Shown here: positions 1 to 8,756 of the stretch, in pieces
Numbering within the stretch: the first letter of the stretch is position 1
How the letters are laid out: the number at the start of each line of letters is the position of its first letter
NCBI RefSeq assembly: GCF_030489605.1
Contig: NZ_JAUKFY010000030.1
Location: forward strand, 1-40,829
From: Brevibacillus laterosporus
GTDB taxonomy: Bacteria; Bacillota; Bacilli; Brevibacillales; Brevibacillaceae
Direction: 5' to 3'
Length of the DNA: 40,829 nucleotides
Notes under the pieces: model-generated
What the model was told of the DNA's origin: nothing
The model's database searches: none
What the model saw: the letters and a program-made list of their open reading frames with translations, nothing else
Made by a program: the position numbers and the translations under genes

Positions 1-31
1 AAAGAGAAAGGAAATTCCTTTCTCTTTTTTT
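1..31. terminator. Terminator-like hairpin at window edge
   Basis: A perfect 13-bp inverted repeat (1-13 with 15-27) is followed by a T run to position 31 on the plus strand. It lies 20 bases beyond the glycerophosphodiesterase stop codon, so it could terminate that minus-strand gene. Its T run favours a plus-strand or bidirectional role, and the flank beyond base 1 is not visible. Confidence 0.6.
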
Positions 32-50
32 ACTAAACCAAAACCGTCCC

Positions 51-1865
51 CTACTCGATACGAATAATTTTATCAAACATTGACTCCATCGCCTCAGTTG
101 CCACTCGGAACGGTCCGTATTGTTTATGCTCTTGAGTAATCTGCCAAATTGCTTCATGAACATATTCAGGATAATCTGTAATTACCCCATCTACCCCCAT
201 TTTTAAGAAGGTGTAAATGGCATCATAGCTATTGGCAGTCCAGACATAAACAGCTTTATTTAACGATTTCGCTTCCTTCAATACAGACTTGTTCAGCATG
301 TATTCTTCCATTACGAAAAAATCACCTGGCAAGTCTTTTAAGCCTGTTCGATTAGCAAATAATACAAAACCTACCTGTAAATTTGGATTTGCTTTCTTGA
401 CGTTGTGCACTACTGTATCATGCAGAGACTGGATAACGCATTCCGCTTCAAACCTATTTTCTTTTATGATACGCAGCAGGTCCGTGATAACCTCCTGTTC
501 CTGCTCGTGCCCATGTAGTTTTACCTCAATATTTAATTTGATTTTGTTTTTCGCATATTTGATCACTTCATCTAATGTGCTAATCTTTCCAGTATATCTT
601 CCTTGGTGCAATGTGATCTCTCTTAACTCCGCCAACGTCATGTCATAAACATGTTTCTCTACACCTGCAAGCCGAGATAAATTAATATCATGTATAACGA
701 CAAGCTGCTTGTCTTTCGTCTGTAGAATATCAATTTCGGCATAGTCAGCATGTGTATCAATGGCTCCTTGTATGGCTTCCAGAGTATTTTCTACCCCTTT
801 TTCCGTCGCACCCCGATGTGCCATGGTTATTGGTTTATGCTCGAAAGCTGGAAACACATACAAAAAGTTAACGATAGCGATAATAATCACACTAATGATA
901 GCCAGGTAGCTAATAAGTAATTTGTACTTATGTCTTTTTACAAATGTAGGATGTTTATCTGGGCAGACATGAGGATCATCCATTACGCGAATCTCTTCCT
1001 CACCAGCTTTACGAATATAAAACCAAGTCATAATAGACAGCATTAATGGTGTCAAAAAGATGGCAAAAATATAAATAAGATGTGTATACACTATCGCCCC
1101 TAAAGCAGCCAGATAACTGTTGCTTGTTGATGTAGAAAGTCGGTACAATAGTTCAGAAACCCCATCTACAGATAAAAACAATAAGAAAAGCCCTGCAATG
1201 GTAAAAAGAGCTACAATCACAATACGCCCTAGATTTCTTTTTACAATTTCCCCACTCTTTTTAGCCGCTCTCCAAAAGCTTTTTTCCTCAAGAACGATAA
1301 TTGGTAAAGCAAACATCCAGCGAATGTTAATACAAAATACTATGAAAAGCACGCCGATGTACAAATAAACGCCATATTCCATTTTAAATAATTCGCCTGT
1401 AATAAAATTAGGGATAGCTAATGTCGGAAGTAAGGTGCTACTGACCCCCAGCTTCATTAGAGGACGCAGTAACAATAGATAGAGAGCAAAAACGGGCAAC
1501 GAAAAAGTAAACAGGGCCTGTAATGGCGATAACGCTTTACGTAGCACAAAGCGTAAATGTACTTTCTGTTCCTTACCTGCGTAATAGATCAATAGGATTA
1601 ACACGGCAAACTCGTAAAATATAATCAGAACAGAAAATATCATCAGTAACACACTGGCCAGAATTCCATACTCCGTGAGAAAAAAGTATAACAGATCCTC
1701 ATTTGCTGCATAGGTATAGCCACTCTGTTGGATTAAGTTTTTCAAAACTACTGATAAGAATGGAATCACGATTATGATAGTAAATAGACGATACATAATT
1801 TCAAATAATAAGATATTCCAGAAAGAATACTTTAACGTTTTCCACGCATATTTAAATAAATTCAT
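51..1865 (-). CDS. Membrane-anchored glycerophosphodiester phosphodiesterase
   Basis: This 604-residue protein has two parts. The N-terminal half (about residues 10-340) is a multi-pass membrane domain with roughly seven or eight hydrophobic segments. The C-terminal half (about 345-590) is a GDPD catalytic domain. The domain begins at the HRG motif (H350, R351) and continues with ENTLEA, AEID and VVIHD, the metal-binding and acid/base residues of the family. The enzyme should hydrolyse glycerophosphodiesters to glycerol 3-phosphate and an alcohol; with the membrane domain it may act on lipid or teichoic-acid derived diesters at the cell surface (inference). The start follows a good ribosome site (AAGGAGA, 7-nt spacing). 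It is transcribed alone, with a promoter at 1951-1980. The family call is firm; the physiological substrate is unknown. Confidence 0.9.
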   Translation of the reverse strand: MNLFKYAWKTLKYSFWNILLFEIMYRLFTIIIVIPFLSVVLKNLIQQSGYTYAANEDLLYFFLTEYGILASVLLMIFSVLIIFYEFAVLILLIYYAGKEQKVHLRFVLRKALSPLQALFTFSLPVFALYLLLLRPLMKLGVSSTLLPTLAIPNFITGELFKMEYGVYLYIGVLFIVFCINIRWMFALPIIVLEEKSFWRAAKKSGEIVKRNLGRIVIVALFTIAGLFLLFLSVDGVSELLYRLSTSTSNSYLAALGAIVYTHLIYIFAIFLTPLMLSIMTWFYIRKAGEEEIRVMDDPHVCPDKHPTFVKRHKYKLLISYLAIISVIIIAIVNFLYVFPAFEHKPITMAHRGATEKGVENTLEAIQGAIDTHADYAEIDILQTKDKQLVVIHDINLSRLAGVEKHVYDMTLAELREITLHQGRYTGKISTLDEVIKYAKNKIKLNIEVKLHGHEQEQEVITDLLRIIKENRFEAECVIQSLHDTVVHNVKKANPNLQVGFVLFANRTGLKDLPGDFFVMEEYMLNKSVLKEAKSLNKAVYVWTANSYDAIYTFLKMGVDGVITDYPEYVHEAIWQITQEHKQYGPFRVATEAMESMFDKIIRIE

Positions 1866-1950
1866 CCCGTTTTCTCCTTATAACTCACCATCTTTATCTT
1901 ATATGATAAACCCTGTTGATTGGTCGATTCGTTACGAAATCACGTTTATA

Positions 1951-1980
1951 ATTATAGGATAAAATTTATTTATAAGTAAA
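1951..1980 (-). promoter_or_regulatory. Probable sigma-A promoter of the glycerophosphodiesterase gene
   Basis: On the minus strand TTTACT (1975-1980) and TATAAT (1951-1956) are separated by 18 bp. The -10 is consensus, the -35 partial and the spacer slightly long. It lies about 85 bp upstream of the start codon. Three copies of an AAATCAC motif surround it (see findings). Confidence 0.5.
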
Positions 1981-2097
1981 GTTTTACTAGAAATCACAAC
2001 TGCTTTCATGAAAACTACGTGATTTTCTTACTGGGAAGGCTGTCTATTACACGTATAGAGCTAGTTTTCATAAATCCAGCGAGGTGCTTTTTTGAAC

Positions 2098-2122
2098 AAA
2101 AAAGAGCGACCTGTTGTCGCTC
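2098..2122 (-). terminator. Rho-independent terminator after the CotS gene
   Basis: On the minus strand GAGCGAC, a 5-nt loop and GTCGCTC are followed by six T. It starts 6 bp past the stop codon of the CotS-family gene and would end the safA-cotS transcript. Confidence 0.85.
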
Positions 2123-2127
2123 CTTTA

Positions 2128-3120
2128 TTAAAAATGGTCTTCTCGAAAGAACCTTCTACGTTCACGTTTTAATTTGCGTTCTAATTGCAATAAATGTGTA
2201 ACGCTTTTTATTCGGTAGCCTGGCAGCTTATTATAGATACCTGTAATTTCACGCAAGGGATTATCTGGGTAACGGAGTAAATGATAAATCATTTGAATTT
2301 CATCATCAGATAAATGCTTAATCTTGTGATAAGATTCGATTACCTGATGATAAATACGTTTATCGTAATTATGCAAAAATAACATACGACTTGCTATCTG
2401 AACCAGGTCTACAATCTGCATATCAGGAGCTACAGTATCTAAATCAATTAAATAACAACTACCCGATTCCTTAATTAAAAAATTGTGACTAGCTACATCT
2501 CGATGAGCTAATGTCCCATAATAATGGGCCAGCTCCATTTGCTGATGAATTGGCATTTGATTAACTACCTGTAAGACTTCCTGCCCATCCCTCTTAATCT
2601 CTTTAGCCATGCTTTGAACCATGAACTCAAATCGATTTTGCGGACCGCGCGTAGCAATTCGTTTGGAGATTCGCTGAAATTGTTCCAGTCTTCTCTCCCA
2701 TTTCTCTAAAAGAGGCGGCTTGCTAATTTCTATTTCTGACAAAAAAGGGAAAGTGGGAAAACCCTCTGCAGCTAGATGAAATCTTGCCAATGCAGTCACT
2801 GATTTTTTAATGTCCCCTACATTCGTATAAGTAGCATCTCTACCATTTATTTCCTTCATGACAGTGTAGAATCGGTCTCCAATCGGTTGCACTTTATGGC
2901 CATAGGAGTTCGCTACGTATTTCACGGTATTATAAAAACCTTGCTCTCGTAGTACGTCAGCTAAATGCGTAACCCATAAGGCCTTCTCTTCTTCCGCATA
3001 CCCTTTGACAATCCATGCCCCTCGATCGGTGCGAACAGAAAAAACGCTTCGTTGCGGTTTCATCCCTACTATTTGACAGCTAAACGCTTTTTCTAACGCT
3101 GTTATAAAGTTGGCATCCAT
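2128..3120 (-). CDS. CotS-family spore coat protein with intact kinase-like motifs
   Basis: The 330-residue protein belongs to the CotS/CotI/YutH group, which has the fold of aminoglycoside phosphotransferases and small-molecule kinases. The catalytic loop is kept: H206-R-D208 with N213, then the metal-binding LIDLD (D226, D228). The C-terminus is rich in Arg and Lys. Family members are spore coat proteins, and CotS localisation in B. subtilis depends on other coat proteins. Whether this one phosphorylates anything is not known, but the active-site residues are present. It starts 15 bp after the safA stop codon, with AAGGT upstream, so it is probably co-transcribed with safA. A coat role is inferred from family and neighbour. 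Confidence 0.85.
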   Translation of the reverse strand: MDANFITALEKAFSCQIVGMKPQRSVFSVRTDRGAWIVKGYAEEEKALWVTHLADVLREQGFYNTVKYVANSYGHKVQPIGDRFYTVMKEINGRDATYTNVGDIKKSVTALARFHLAAEGFPTFPFLSEIEISKPPLLEKWERRLEQFQRISKRIATRGPQNRFEFMVQSMAKEIKRDGQEVLQVVNQMPIHQQMELAHYYGTLAHRDVASHNFLIKESGSCYLIDLDTVAPDMQIVDLVQIASRMLFLHNYDKRIYHQVIESYHKIKHLSDDEIQMIYHLLRYPDNPLREITGIYNKLPGYRIKSVTHLLQLERKLKRERRRFFREDHF

Positions 3121-3135
3121 TTTTACTGTTTACCT

Positions 3136-4755
3136 TCAGCAAGACGTAAACGAGGATTCTTCATGGCCTTTATCCCATTTAGGCCACATCTCTGGACGAG
3201 GTACGTTAGGATTGGCAGGCATGTGTTGTGTATGATGTCCATACATATCTGAAGATGAATGTGGGTAGGGTTGAACATCCGGGCAATATTTAGACTGCGG
3301 ATATGGCTGTGGCATTGGAGCTGCCGGGCAAACAGGTGGATAAGGATTGATCGGTTGATGGAACCCTGACTCTGAGTAAGGATAAGCTGTTTTATGTTTT
3401 GGAGTACAATCATCCTTCCCCCATTTATAGGTATTGGACGTACTACTTTCATGACATGAACTATCTGCTTCTCTTGGTCGATAATGTGGCTGTGCGCTCT
3501 GCTCCATCCAACTACTTGTGCTAGAAGGACTCGTACTTGTTGCGTGATCTGGAATATGTGGACTAGAAGTAGCGGAGGAATGTTCTGGATACCTTGGTCG
3601 ATTATAAGGCGGGCAAGGTGCTACGGCTGGCGGATACATTGGAATGCATGTTGGCGGTGGACATATTGGCATCGGACACATAGGCGGATATGGCATGGGC
3701 TGTACAGGAAACGGTCTTTGCATTGGCGGCTGTAGAGGTGGAAATGGCTTTGGCCGCAATGGTGGACATGGTACTGGTACTGGTCTTGGTACTGGCCTTG
3801 GCGCTGGTTGCGGTACTGGTCTTGGCGCTGGTCTTGGTGCTGGCTGTGGTGCTGGTCTTGGTGCTGGCTGTGGTGCCGGCTGTGGTGCCGGCTGTGGTGC
3901 TGGTCTTGGTGCTGGCTGTGGTGCTGGCTGTGGTGCTGGCTGTGGTGCTGGTCTTGGTGCTGGCTGTGGTGCTGGTCTTGGTGCTGGCTGTGGTGCTGGT
4001 CTTGGTGCTGGCTGTGGTGCTGGCTGTGGTGCCGGCTGTGGTGCTGGTCTTGGTGCTGGCTGTGGTGCTGGCTGTGGTGCTGGCTGTGGTGCTGGTCTTG
4101 GTGTTGGCTGTGGTGCTGGTCTTGGTGCTGGCTGTGGTGCTGGTCTTGGTGTTGGCTGTGGTGCTGGCTGTGGTGCTGGTCTTGGTGCTGGTCTTGGCAC
4201 CGGTATAGGTATTGGGATTGGAATATGTCGTTTGGGCATTTCTTTCAAAGGCGGAATCGCCCTTTTAGGCCTTTCCTTAGGCGGTGCCGGCATTACTGGC
4301 GGCTGTTCTTGTCTCGGTGGTGGAGATGGTACAGTCGGTGCAGGTGCAACGGGTGGTACAGGTGCAACGGGCGGTACAGGTGCAACGGGCGGTACAGGTG
4401 CAACGGGCGGTACAGGTGCAACGGGCGGTACAGGTGGCGGTATCATTTCTTCTGGCTGTGGTATAACTGGAGACTCCATCATCTCCGGTGATTCATATGC
4501 TGGAGGTATCGGCATCTCCTTGCTTGGCACCTGAGGCACAGGTCTTTCTTTCATCGGTCTTTCCATGTGCGGTCGCTGTTGCATTCCCGGTCTCCTGGAC
4601 GTACCGGTTGGTATTTTCACCCTCATTCCAGGCATAATTTTATCCGGATTTTTTATTGTTGATTTGTTTAGATCCAATAGTTCCTGAAAGTCGACACCAT
4701 ATTTCTTGGCAATCTTCCACATGGTGTCCCCTTTTTGTACGATATGGATTTTCAC
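3136..4755 (-). CDS. safA: SafA-like spore coat assembly protein (LysM, giant Pro repeat)
   Basis: The N-terminal 50 residues are a LysM domain (MKIHIVQKGDTMWKI, then KIMPGMRVKIP) that closely resembles B. subtilis SafA, the inner-coat morphogenetic protein recruited by SpoVID. The start chosen is the GTG at 4755, preceded by AGAGGAG with 8-nt spacing; an ATG at 4773 lies inside that ribosome site and is unlikely. After the LysM come five VPPVAP repeats (about residues 108-138), an alternating Pro-Ala-Pro-Gln/Arg tract of about 36 tetrapeptides (185-328), and a tail rich in Pro, Tyr, Cys, His and Ser typical of coat proteins. Total length is 539 residues. The call rests on the LysM sequence and on position near pheA, as in B. 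subtilis. The repeat tract is unusual in length. Confidence 0.88.
   Translation of the reverse strand: MKIHIVQKGDTMWKIAKKYGVDFQELLDLNKSTIKNPDKIMPGMRVKIPTGTSRRPGMQQRPHMERPMKERPVPQVPSKEMPIPPAYESPEMMESPVIPQPEEMIPPPVPPVAPVPPVAPVPPVAPVPPVAPVPPVAPAPTVPSPPPRQEQPPVMPAPPKERPKRAIPPLKEMPKRHIPIPIPIPVPRPAPRPAPQPAPQPTPRPAPQPAPRPAPQPTPRPAPQPAPQPAPQPAPRPAPQPAPQPAPQPAPRPAPQPAPRPAPQPAPRPAPQPAPQPAPQPAPRPAPQPAPQPAPQPAPRPAPQPAPRPAPRPVPQPAPRPVPRPVPVPCPPLRPKPFPPLQPPMQRPFPVQPMPYPPMCPMPICPPPTCIPMYPPAVAPCPPYNRPRYPEHSSATSSPHIPDHATSTSPSSTSSWMEQSAQPHYRPREADSSCHESSTSNTYKWGKDDCTPKHKTAYPYSESGFHQPINPYPPVCPAAPMPQPYPQSKYCPDVQPYPHSSSDMYGHHTQHMPANPNVPRPEMWPKWDKGHEESSFTSC
3770..4202 (-). repeat. 12-bp tandem repeat array inside safA (PAPQ/PAPR)
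   Basis: About 36 near-identical 12-bp units alternate between CCAGCACCACAG (Pro-Ala-Pro-Gln) and CCAGCACCAAGA (Pro-Ala-Pro-Arg), with a few Thr or Val variants. The unit length is a multiple of three, so gain or loss of copies keeps the frame. The synonymous third positions are almost invariant, which points to recent expansion by slippage or recombination. Confidence 0.95.
4343..4432 (-). repeat. Five 18-bp tandem repeats inside safA (VPPVAP)
   Basis: Five 18-bp units, the last four identical and the first differing by one base, encode the hexapeptide Val-Pro-Pro-Val-Ala-Pro between the LysM domain and the longer Pro-rich array. The phase keeps the reading frame. Confidence 0.95.
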
Positions 4756-4834
4756 TACTGCCTCTCCTCTCATACTTGAGTCCCTACCATGTTATGCGCC
4801 TCTAGGCGTTTTGCTCCTGTTCAATTTATCGCAT

Positions 4835-4870
4835 AAAAAAACAGAGCCATAAATATTTACCGGCTCTGTT
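4835..4870 (-). terminator. Terminator after ilvE
   Basis: On the minus strand ACAGAGCC pairs with GGCTCTGT around an AT-rich loop, followed by a T run. It lies 26 bp past the ilvE stop codon and separates the amino-acid operon from safA. Confidence 0.9.
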
Positions 4871-4895
4871 CTCTGTTATTTTTTATTCCTTTCCC

Positions 4896-5777
4896 TTATT
4901 CGTATACTTTTACACCATCTTCTTGGACATAACGGCGGAATTCTTCCAGCAATTGTTTTGTCACAGGACCTGGTTTTCCGTCACGAATTACTCGTGCATC
5001 CACTTCTGATACTGAGATTACCTCTGCTGCTGTCCCTGTCAGGAATACTTCATCAGCAATATAGACATCATGACGAGTAAAAGGCTCCTCTTTAACCACA
5101 TAACCTAATTCTCTAGCGATATCCATAATTGCTTGACGTGTAATGCCATCCAACGCGCCTAAGTAAGTAGGAGGCGTATAAATGACACCTTTTTTAACAA
5201 GGAAAATATTATCGCCTGAGCCTTCAGTTACATAGCCTTCGCTATTTAGCATTAGCGCTTCGCTAACACCAGCCATGCTAGCTTCCATACGCACCATAAC
5301 GTTGTTTAAATAGTTTAGAGATTTGATCTTTGGATTCAATGCATCTGGTTTGTTGCGACGTGTTGGAACTGTCACAATTTTTAATCCTGTCTCATATAAT
5401 TCTTGCGGAAAGAGTCGAAGCTGTTCAACAATAATAACAATATTTGCCCGCTTACAGCTACGAGGATCAAGACCTAAATCCCCATCGCCACGCGAGATTA
5501 CAAGTCGTATATAGGCATCACGCAGTTCATTTTTTCTAACGGTTTCGACTACTGCATCCATCATTTCTTCTATTTTCATCGGAATAACGAGCATGATGGA
5601 TAGTGCGGATTCATATAAACGTTCGATATGCTCTTGCAGGCGGAATATATTACCATTATAAACACGAATTCCTTCAAAAATTCCATCGCCATACAAGAAG
5701 CCATGATCATAGACAGAAATTTTTGCATTTTCTTTTTCTACAAATTCACCGTTTAAGTAGATCAACTGCTGCGTCAT
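4896..5777 (-). CDS. ilvE: Branched-chain amino-acid aminotransferase (class IV)
   Basis: This 293-residue fold-type IV PLP enzyme carries DGIFEGIR near the N-terminus, the PLP lysine in KSLNYLNN (K152), and TEGSGDNIF (about 188-196), all typical of IlvE. It transfers amino groups between glutamate and the 2-oxo acids of valine, leucine and isoleucine. D-amino-acid aminotransferase shares the fold, but this length and these motifs favour IlvE. It is the last gene of the pheB-hom-thrC-thrB-pheA-ilvE run, 59 bp after pheA, with AAGGGTGA upstream. Threonine made by hom/thrB/thrC is the precursor of isoleucine, which fits the grouping. Confidence 0.9.
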   Translation of the reverse strand: MTQQLIYLNGEFVEKENAKISVYDHGFLYGDGIFEGIRVYNGNIFRLQEHIERLYESALSIMLVIPMKIEEMMDAVVETVRKNELRDAYIRLVISRGDGDLGLDPRSCKRANIVIIVEQLRLFPQELYETGLKIVTVPTRRNKPDALNPKIKSLNYLNNVMVRMEASMAGVSEALMLNSEGYVTEGSGDNIFLVKKGVIYTPPTYLGALDGITRQAIMDIARELGYVVKEEPFTRHDVYIADEVFLTGTAAEVISVSEVDARVIRDGKPGPVTKQLLEEFRRYVQEDGVKVYE

Positions 5778-5836
5778 GCTACTTCACCCTTTTTTCTAAC
5801 GTTTTTGAATAGTATAAATCTATATGCAACATAGCG

Positions 5837-6709
5837 TCAATTCTTTTCACCTATACCCCTATAGGCGAACACTGGATAGCTACCCAGTACACGAACCTGA
5901 CATCTCAATGCCTCTATCTCCGCAAAAGCGCCTGGCATCAACACTGTGTCCATGCCCTGTACGATATCCAGCACAAAATAATAGCTACCCAGACCTTTTT
6001 TCGTAGGTCGCGATTCGATGCGGGACAAATTCAATTTGCGCCAAGCGAACGCTGCCAATACCTGATACAGTGCACCTGAATAATCCTCGGGTAACGTGAC
6101 CAAAATGGTTGTTTTATGATGATCAGATACCGGTAAATCCAACTGACTTTTTCCCACCAGCACAAATCTCGTAAAATTGTTAGCATAGTCCTGAATGCTT
6201 TCCTGAGCGAGAAAAAGCGGGTATATCTCTGTATTCAATCTCGTTCCAATAGCAGCCCATGGTCGGTCTGGTTGTTCACTTACAAGTTTTGCTGCTGATG
6301 CTGTACTGTTGGTATATTCAATCTCTACATGCGGTAAGTATTTTTGTAGGAACAAGCGACACTGGGCAATTGCATGCGAATGAGAGCAGACCTTTGTAAT
6401 CTGCTGTAATAAAAGAGGCTTTGGCCTAGCTGCCAGTAATAGGTGCTGTGTGATTGGTAGAGCTAATTCTGCTAAAATAGGCAGTTTCTCCCCATGTATT
6501 AAGCCATCCATCGTTAAATTAACCGTTCCTTCAATTGAATTCTCAATGGGTACCACACCAAAATCGGCCTGATTCGTACTAACTGCTTCCAGCACATCGA
6601 GAATACTTACATATGGCTTAGTTGTAAGCTCCTCTTGAATAGGCAATTGACGTACTGCCTCCTCTGTAAATGTGCCAGAAGGTCCTAAAAAAGCTAGTGT
6701 TCTCCCCAT
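5837..6709 (-). CDS. pheA: Prephenate dehydratase
   Basis: This 290-residue enzyme converts prephenate to phenylpyruvate in phenylalanine synthesis. The catalytic domain starts at FLGPSGTFTEEAV and contains VPIENSIEGTVN and the NFTRF motif (T180-R-F). A C-terminal ACT domain (about 195-280) holds SRIESRPTKKGLGSYYF, the phenylalanine-binding ESRP element for feedback inhibition. It is monofunctional, with no chorismate mutase domain. In B. subtilis pheA directly follows pheB; here three threonine-pathway genes lie between them. Confidence 0.95.
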   Translation of the reverse strand: MGRTLAFLGPSGTFTEEAVRQLPIQEELTTKPYVSILDVLEAVSTNQADFGVVPIENSIEGTVNLTMDGLIHGEKLPILAELALPITQHLLLAARPKPLLLQQITKVCSHSHAIAQCRLFLQKYLPHVEIEYTNSTASAAKLVSEQPDRPWAAIGTRLNTEIYPLFLAQESIQDYANNFTRFVLVGKSQLDLPVSDHHKTTILVTLPEDYSGALYQVLAAFAWRKLNLSRIESRPTKKGLGSYYFVLDIVQGMDTVLMPGAFAEIEALRCQVRVLGSYPVFAYRGIGEKN

Positions 6710-6745
6710 TATACTTCATGCTCCCATCTGATGTTTTTCTATGCA

Positions 6746-7684
6746 TTATGCTGTATATACAGGGCTTGTGTCAATAATTGCCCCATTATCATCAGGAAGG
6801 AGCACCATAGTAGAATAGCTTAATTGATTTTTCTGCATAACTTGTTCAATAAATTGTAACAATCTCTGCTCCGCTTGATCATTTTCGAAAAAGCAAAGAA
6901 TAGTTGGCCCTGCTCCTGACAAGGCTGCCCCTAAGGCGCCGTAATCCTGCGCTTTTTCCACAATCTCGGATAGGCCTGGAACCAAAGCTGTACGATAAGG
7001 CTGATGCAGACGATCCTGCATCGCAGTAGCCAATAAATCTAACCGGTCTTGAGCAAATGCAGCAACCAATAAGCTTGCACGTGAAATATTATAAACCGCA
7101 TCTTCACGGGAATATTGCTCAGGCAATGCTTTCCTCGCTTGATGAGTAGGCAATTCAAAATCAGGGATGACTACCAGTGTCTTCAATCGCTCAGGAACCG
7201 AAAATTTAGCATAAGGAACTTGCTCGGCTTCATTATCTGGTAATGCTGAAATAATTAGACCACCAAATTGTGATGCTCCTACATTATCTGGATGTCCCTC
7301 CCAACGGCTGGCAAACGTAAAGAGCTGTCCGTCTGTAAACGGCTTACCTGCAAGGATATTTGCTGCTAGTAGGGCACCTACAACTGCCGCCGCACTACTG
7401 CCAAGCCCTCGAGTCAAAGGGACTTTTGTCTCTACCTCAATCGATAATTCAGGTACAGGAAGCGAGGCCTTCTCAAATAAGAAGGCCGCCACTTCGTAAA
7501 GTAGATTAGTTTTATCTTGAGGCAAGCTAGCAAGCTCTGGTCCCATTAGTCGAATCTCAGTTTGCTCGGCGATGCTCATGGTTATGGTTGTATAAAGCTG
7601 GAAAGCAAGACCGATTGTATCAAAACCAGCACCCAGATTGGCTGTGCTAGCTGGTACTCTCACTGTTACTTTCTGTATAGACAT
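6746..7684 (-). CDS. thrB: Homoserine kinase
   Basis: This 312-residue GHMP-family kinase phosphorylates homoserine at the expense of ATP, giving the substrate of ThrC. VRVPASTANLGAGFD opens the protein, the phosphate-binding loop is TRGLGSSAAA (91-100), and a glycine-rich C-terminal motif (ALSGAGPT) is present. It starts 13 bp after thrC with TAGGTG as ribosome site. The order hom-thrC-thrB is the usual Firmicutes order. Confidence 0.95.
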   Translation of the reverse strand: MSIQKVTVRVPASTANLGAGFDTIGLAFQLYTTITMSIAEQTEIRLMGPELASLPQDKTNLLYEVAAFLFEKASLPVPELSIEVETKVPLTRGLGSSAAAVVGALLAANILAGKPFTDGQLFTFASRWEGHPDNVGASQFGGLIISALPDNEAEQVPYAKFSVPERLKTLVVIPDFELPTHQARKALPEQYSREDAVYNISRASLLVAAFAQDRLDLLATAMQDRLHQPYRTALVPGLSEIVEKAQDYGALGAALSGAGPTILCFFENDQAEQRLLQFIEQVMQKNQLSYSTMVLLPDDNGAIIDTSPVYTA

Positions 7685-7697
7685 GCTGACACCTACT

Positions 7698-8756
7698 TTA
7701 CTTTTTGATCAGTCCCATGACATCTTCTCTTGTTGCAGGTACTTTCACGGGTTCGTTGGCAATGGTCTTAATTGCGATGCTCGGATCTTTTAAACCGTGA
7801 CCAGTCAAAACGCATACGATGCGAGCTCCTTGTGCCAGCTGTCCCATCCGGCGTAATTTAATAATACCTGCAAAGGATGCTGCAGAGGCAGGCTCACAGA
7901 AGATGCCCTCTTTTTTAGCTAATAGCTGGTACGCTTCTAAAATCTCCTCGTCTGTGACACTTTCTATGCGACCATTTGATTCCTGCAATGCCTGTAATGC
8001 TCCATCTTTGCTGGCAGGATTCCCGATACGAATCGCTGTTGCAATTGTTTCAGGCTTATCTACTGGATGCCCTAAGACCAGCGGGGCTGCTCCTGCTGCT
8101 TGAAATCCATACATTTTTGGGAGGGAGGTAATCTTACCTGCACGTTTATATTCTGTAAAGCCCTTCCAATAAGCTGTGATATTACCTGCATTTCCAACTG
8201 GAATTGCTAAAATATCAGGAGCTTCTCCTATACGATCACATATCTCAAAGGATGCTGTTTTTTGCCCTTCAATTCTATATGGATTTACCGAATTAACTAA
8301 AGTAATGGGCTCTTCTTTTGTAATTTGTTGGACAATGCGCAATGCTTCATCAAAATTACCGTTGATTGAAATGACTTCTGCTCCGTAAGCAATTGCTTGG
8401 GCCAATTTACCCAAGGCAATGTTTCCGTCTGGAATTAATACGATACAATGCAGTCCTGCACGCGCTGCATAAGCGGCAGCGGCAGCAGATGTATTACCTG
8501 TTGAAGCACACATAATGGTATTGCTTCCCTCTTCTACTGCTTTGGCAACCGCCATCACCATGCCTCGGTCTTTAAAGGAGCCGGTCGGATTTAACCCCTC
8601 GTATTTAAAGTGGAGCTCTACTCCCCACTCTTCAGATAAGCGAGCTGCATGGACCAATGGGGTATTTCCCTCATGCAGGGTCAAAAGAGGCGTATTTTCT
8701 GATACGGGCAAAAATTCTTTATACTGTGCGATAATGCCTAGTCTATCCCTACTCAT
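7698..8756 (-). CDS. thrC: Threonine synthase
   Basis: This 352-residue PLP enzyme converts O-phosphohomoserine to threonine. The PLP lysine is K62 in [12 protein letters not shown] glycine-rich phosphate loop (AIPVGNAGN) follows, and the length fits the short Bacillus-type ThrC. The ATG at 8756 was chosen over an upstream in-frame start at 8825. It gives the family-typical N-terminus MSRDRLGII, has AGGTG 9 nt upstream, and overlaps the end of hom by 8 bp, suggesting translational coupling. Confidence 0.95.
   Translation of the reverse strand: MSRDRLGIIAQYKEFLPVSENTPLLTLHEGNTPLVHAARLSEEWGVELHFKYEGLNPTGSFKDRGMVMAVAKAVEEGSNTIMCASTGNTSAAAAAYAARAGLHCIVLIPDGNIALGKLAQAIAYGAEVISINGNFDEALRIVQQITKEEPITLVNSVNPYRIEGQKTASFEICDRIGEAPDILAIPVGNAGNITAYWKGFTEYKRAGKITSLPKMYGFQAAGAAPLVLGHPVDKPETIATAIRIGNPASKDGALQALQESNGRIESVTDEEILEAYQLLAKKEGIFCEPASAASFAGIIKLRRMGQLAQGARIVCVLTGHGLKDPSIAIKTIANEPVKVPATREDVMGLIKK

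Noticed and set aside
289-648. 119-residue plus-strand frame inside the glycerophosphodiesterase gene
   Set aside because: It is antisense to conserved GDPD codons, has no ribosome site and has random-like composition.
3123-3452. 109-residue minus-strand frame at the end of safA
   Set aside because: It lies wholly within safA in another frame and has no family features; the safA frame continues to its own stop at 3136.
3770-4202. CRISPR-like regular array
   Set aside because: The units are contiguous 12-mers without unique spacers and code for a tetrapeptide repeat; no cas genes are nearby.
3644-4534. Long plus-strand reading frames rich in Gly-Ala-Gly, Val-Leu or Trp-Cys opposite safA
   Set aside because: They are mirror images of the 12-bp and 18-bp repeats, which lack stop codons in several frames. 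None has a ribosome site or sensible composition, while the minus frame has a LysM domain.
4797-4808. CGCCTCTAGGCG palindrome between ilvE and safA
   Set aside because: The stem is only 4 bp with a short T stretch on the plus strand and no gene to terminate there; the ilvE terminator is the larger hairpin at 4835-4870.
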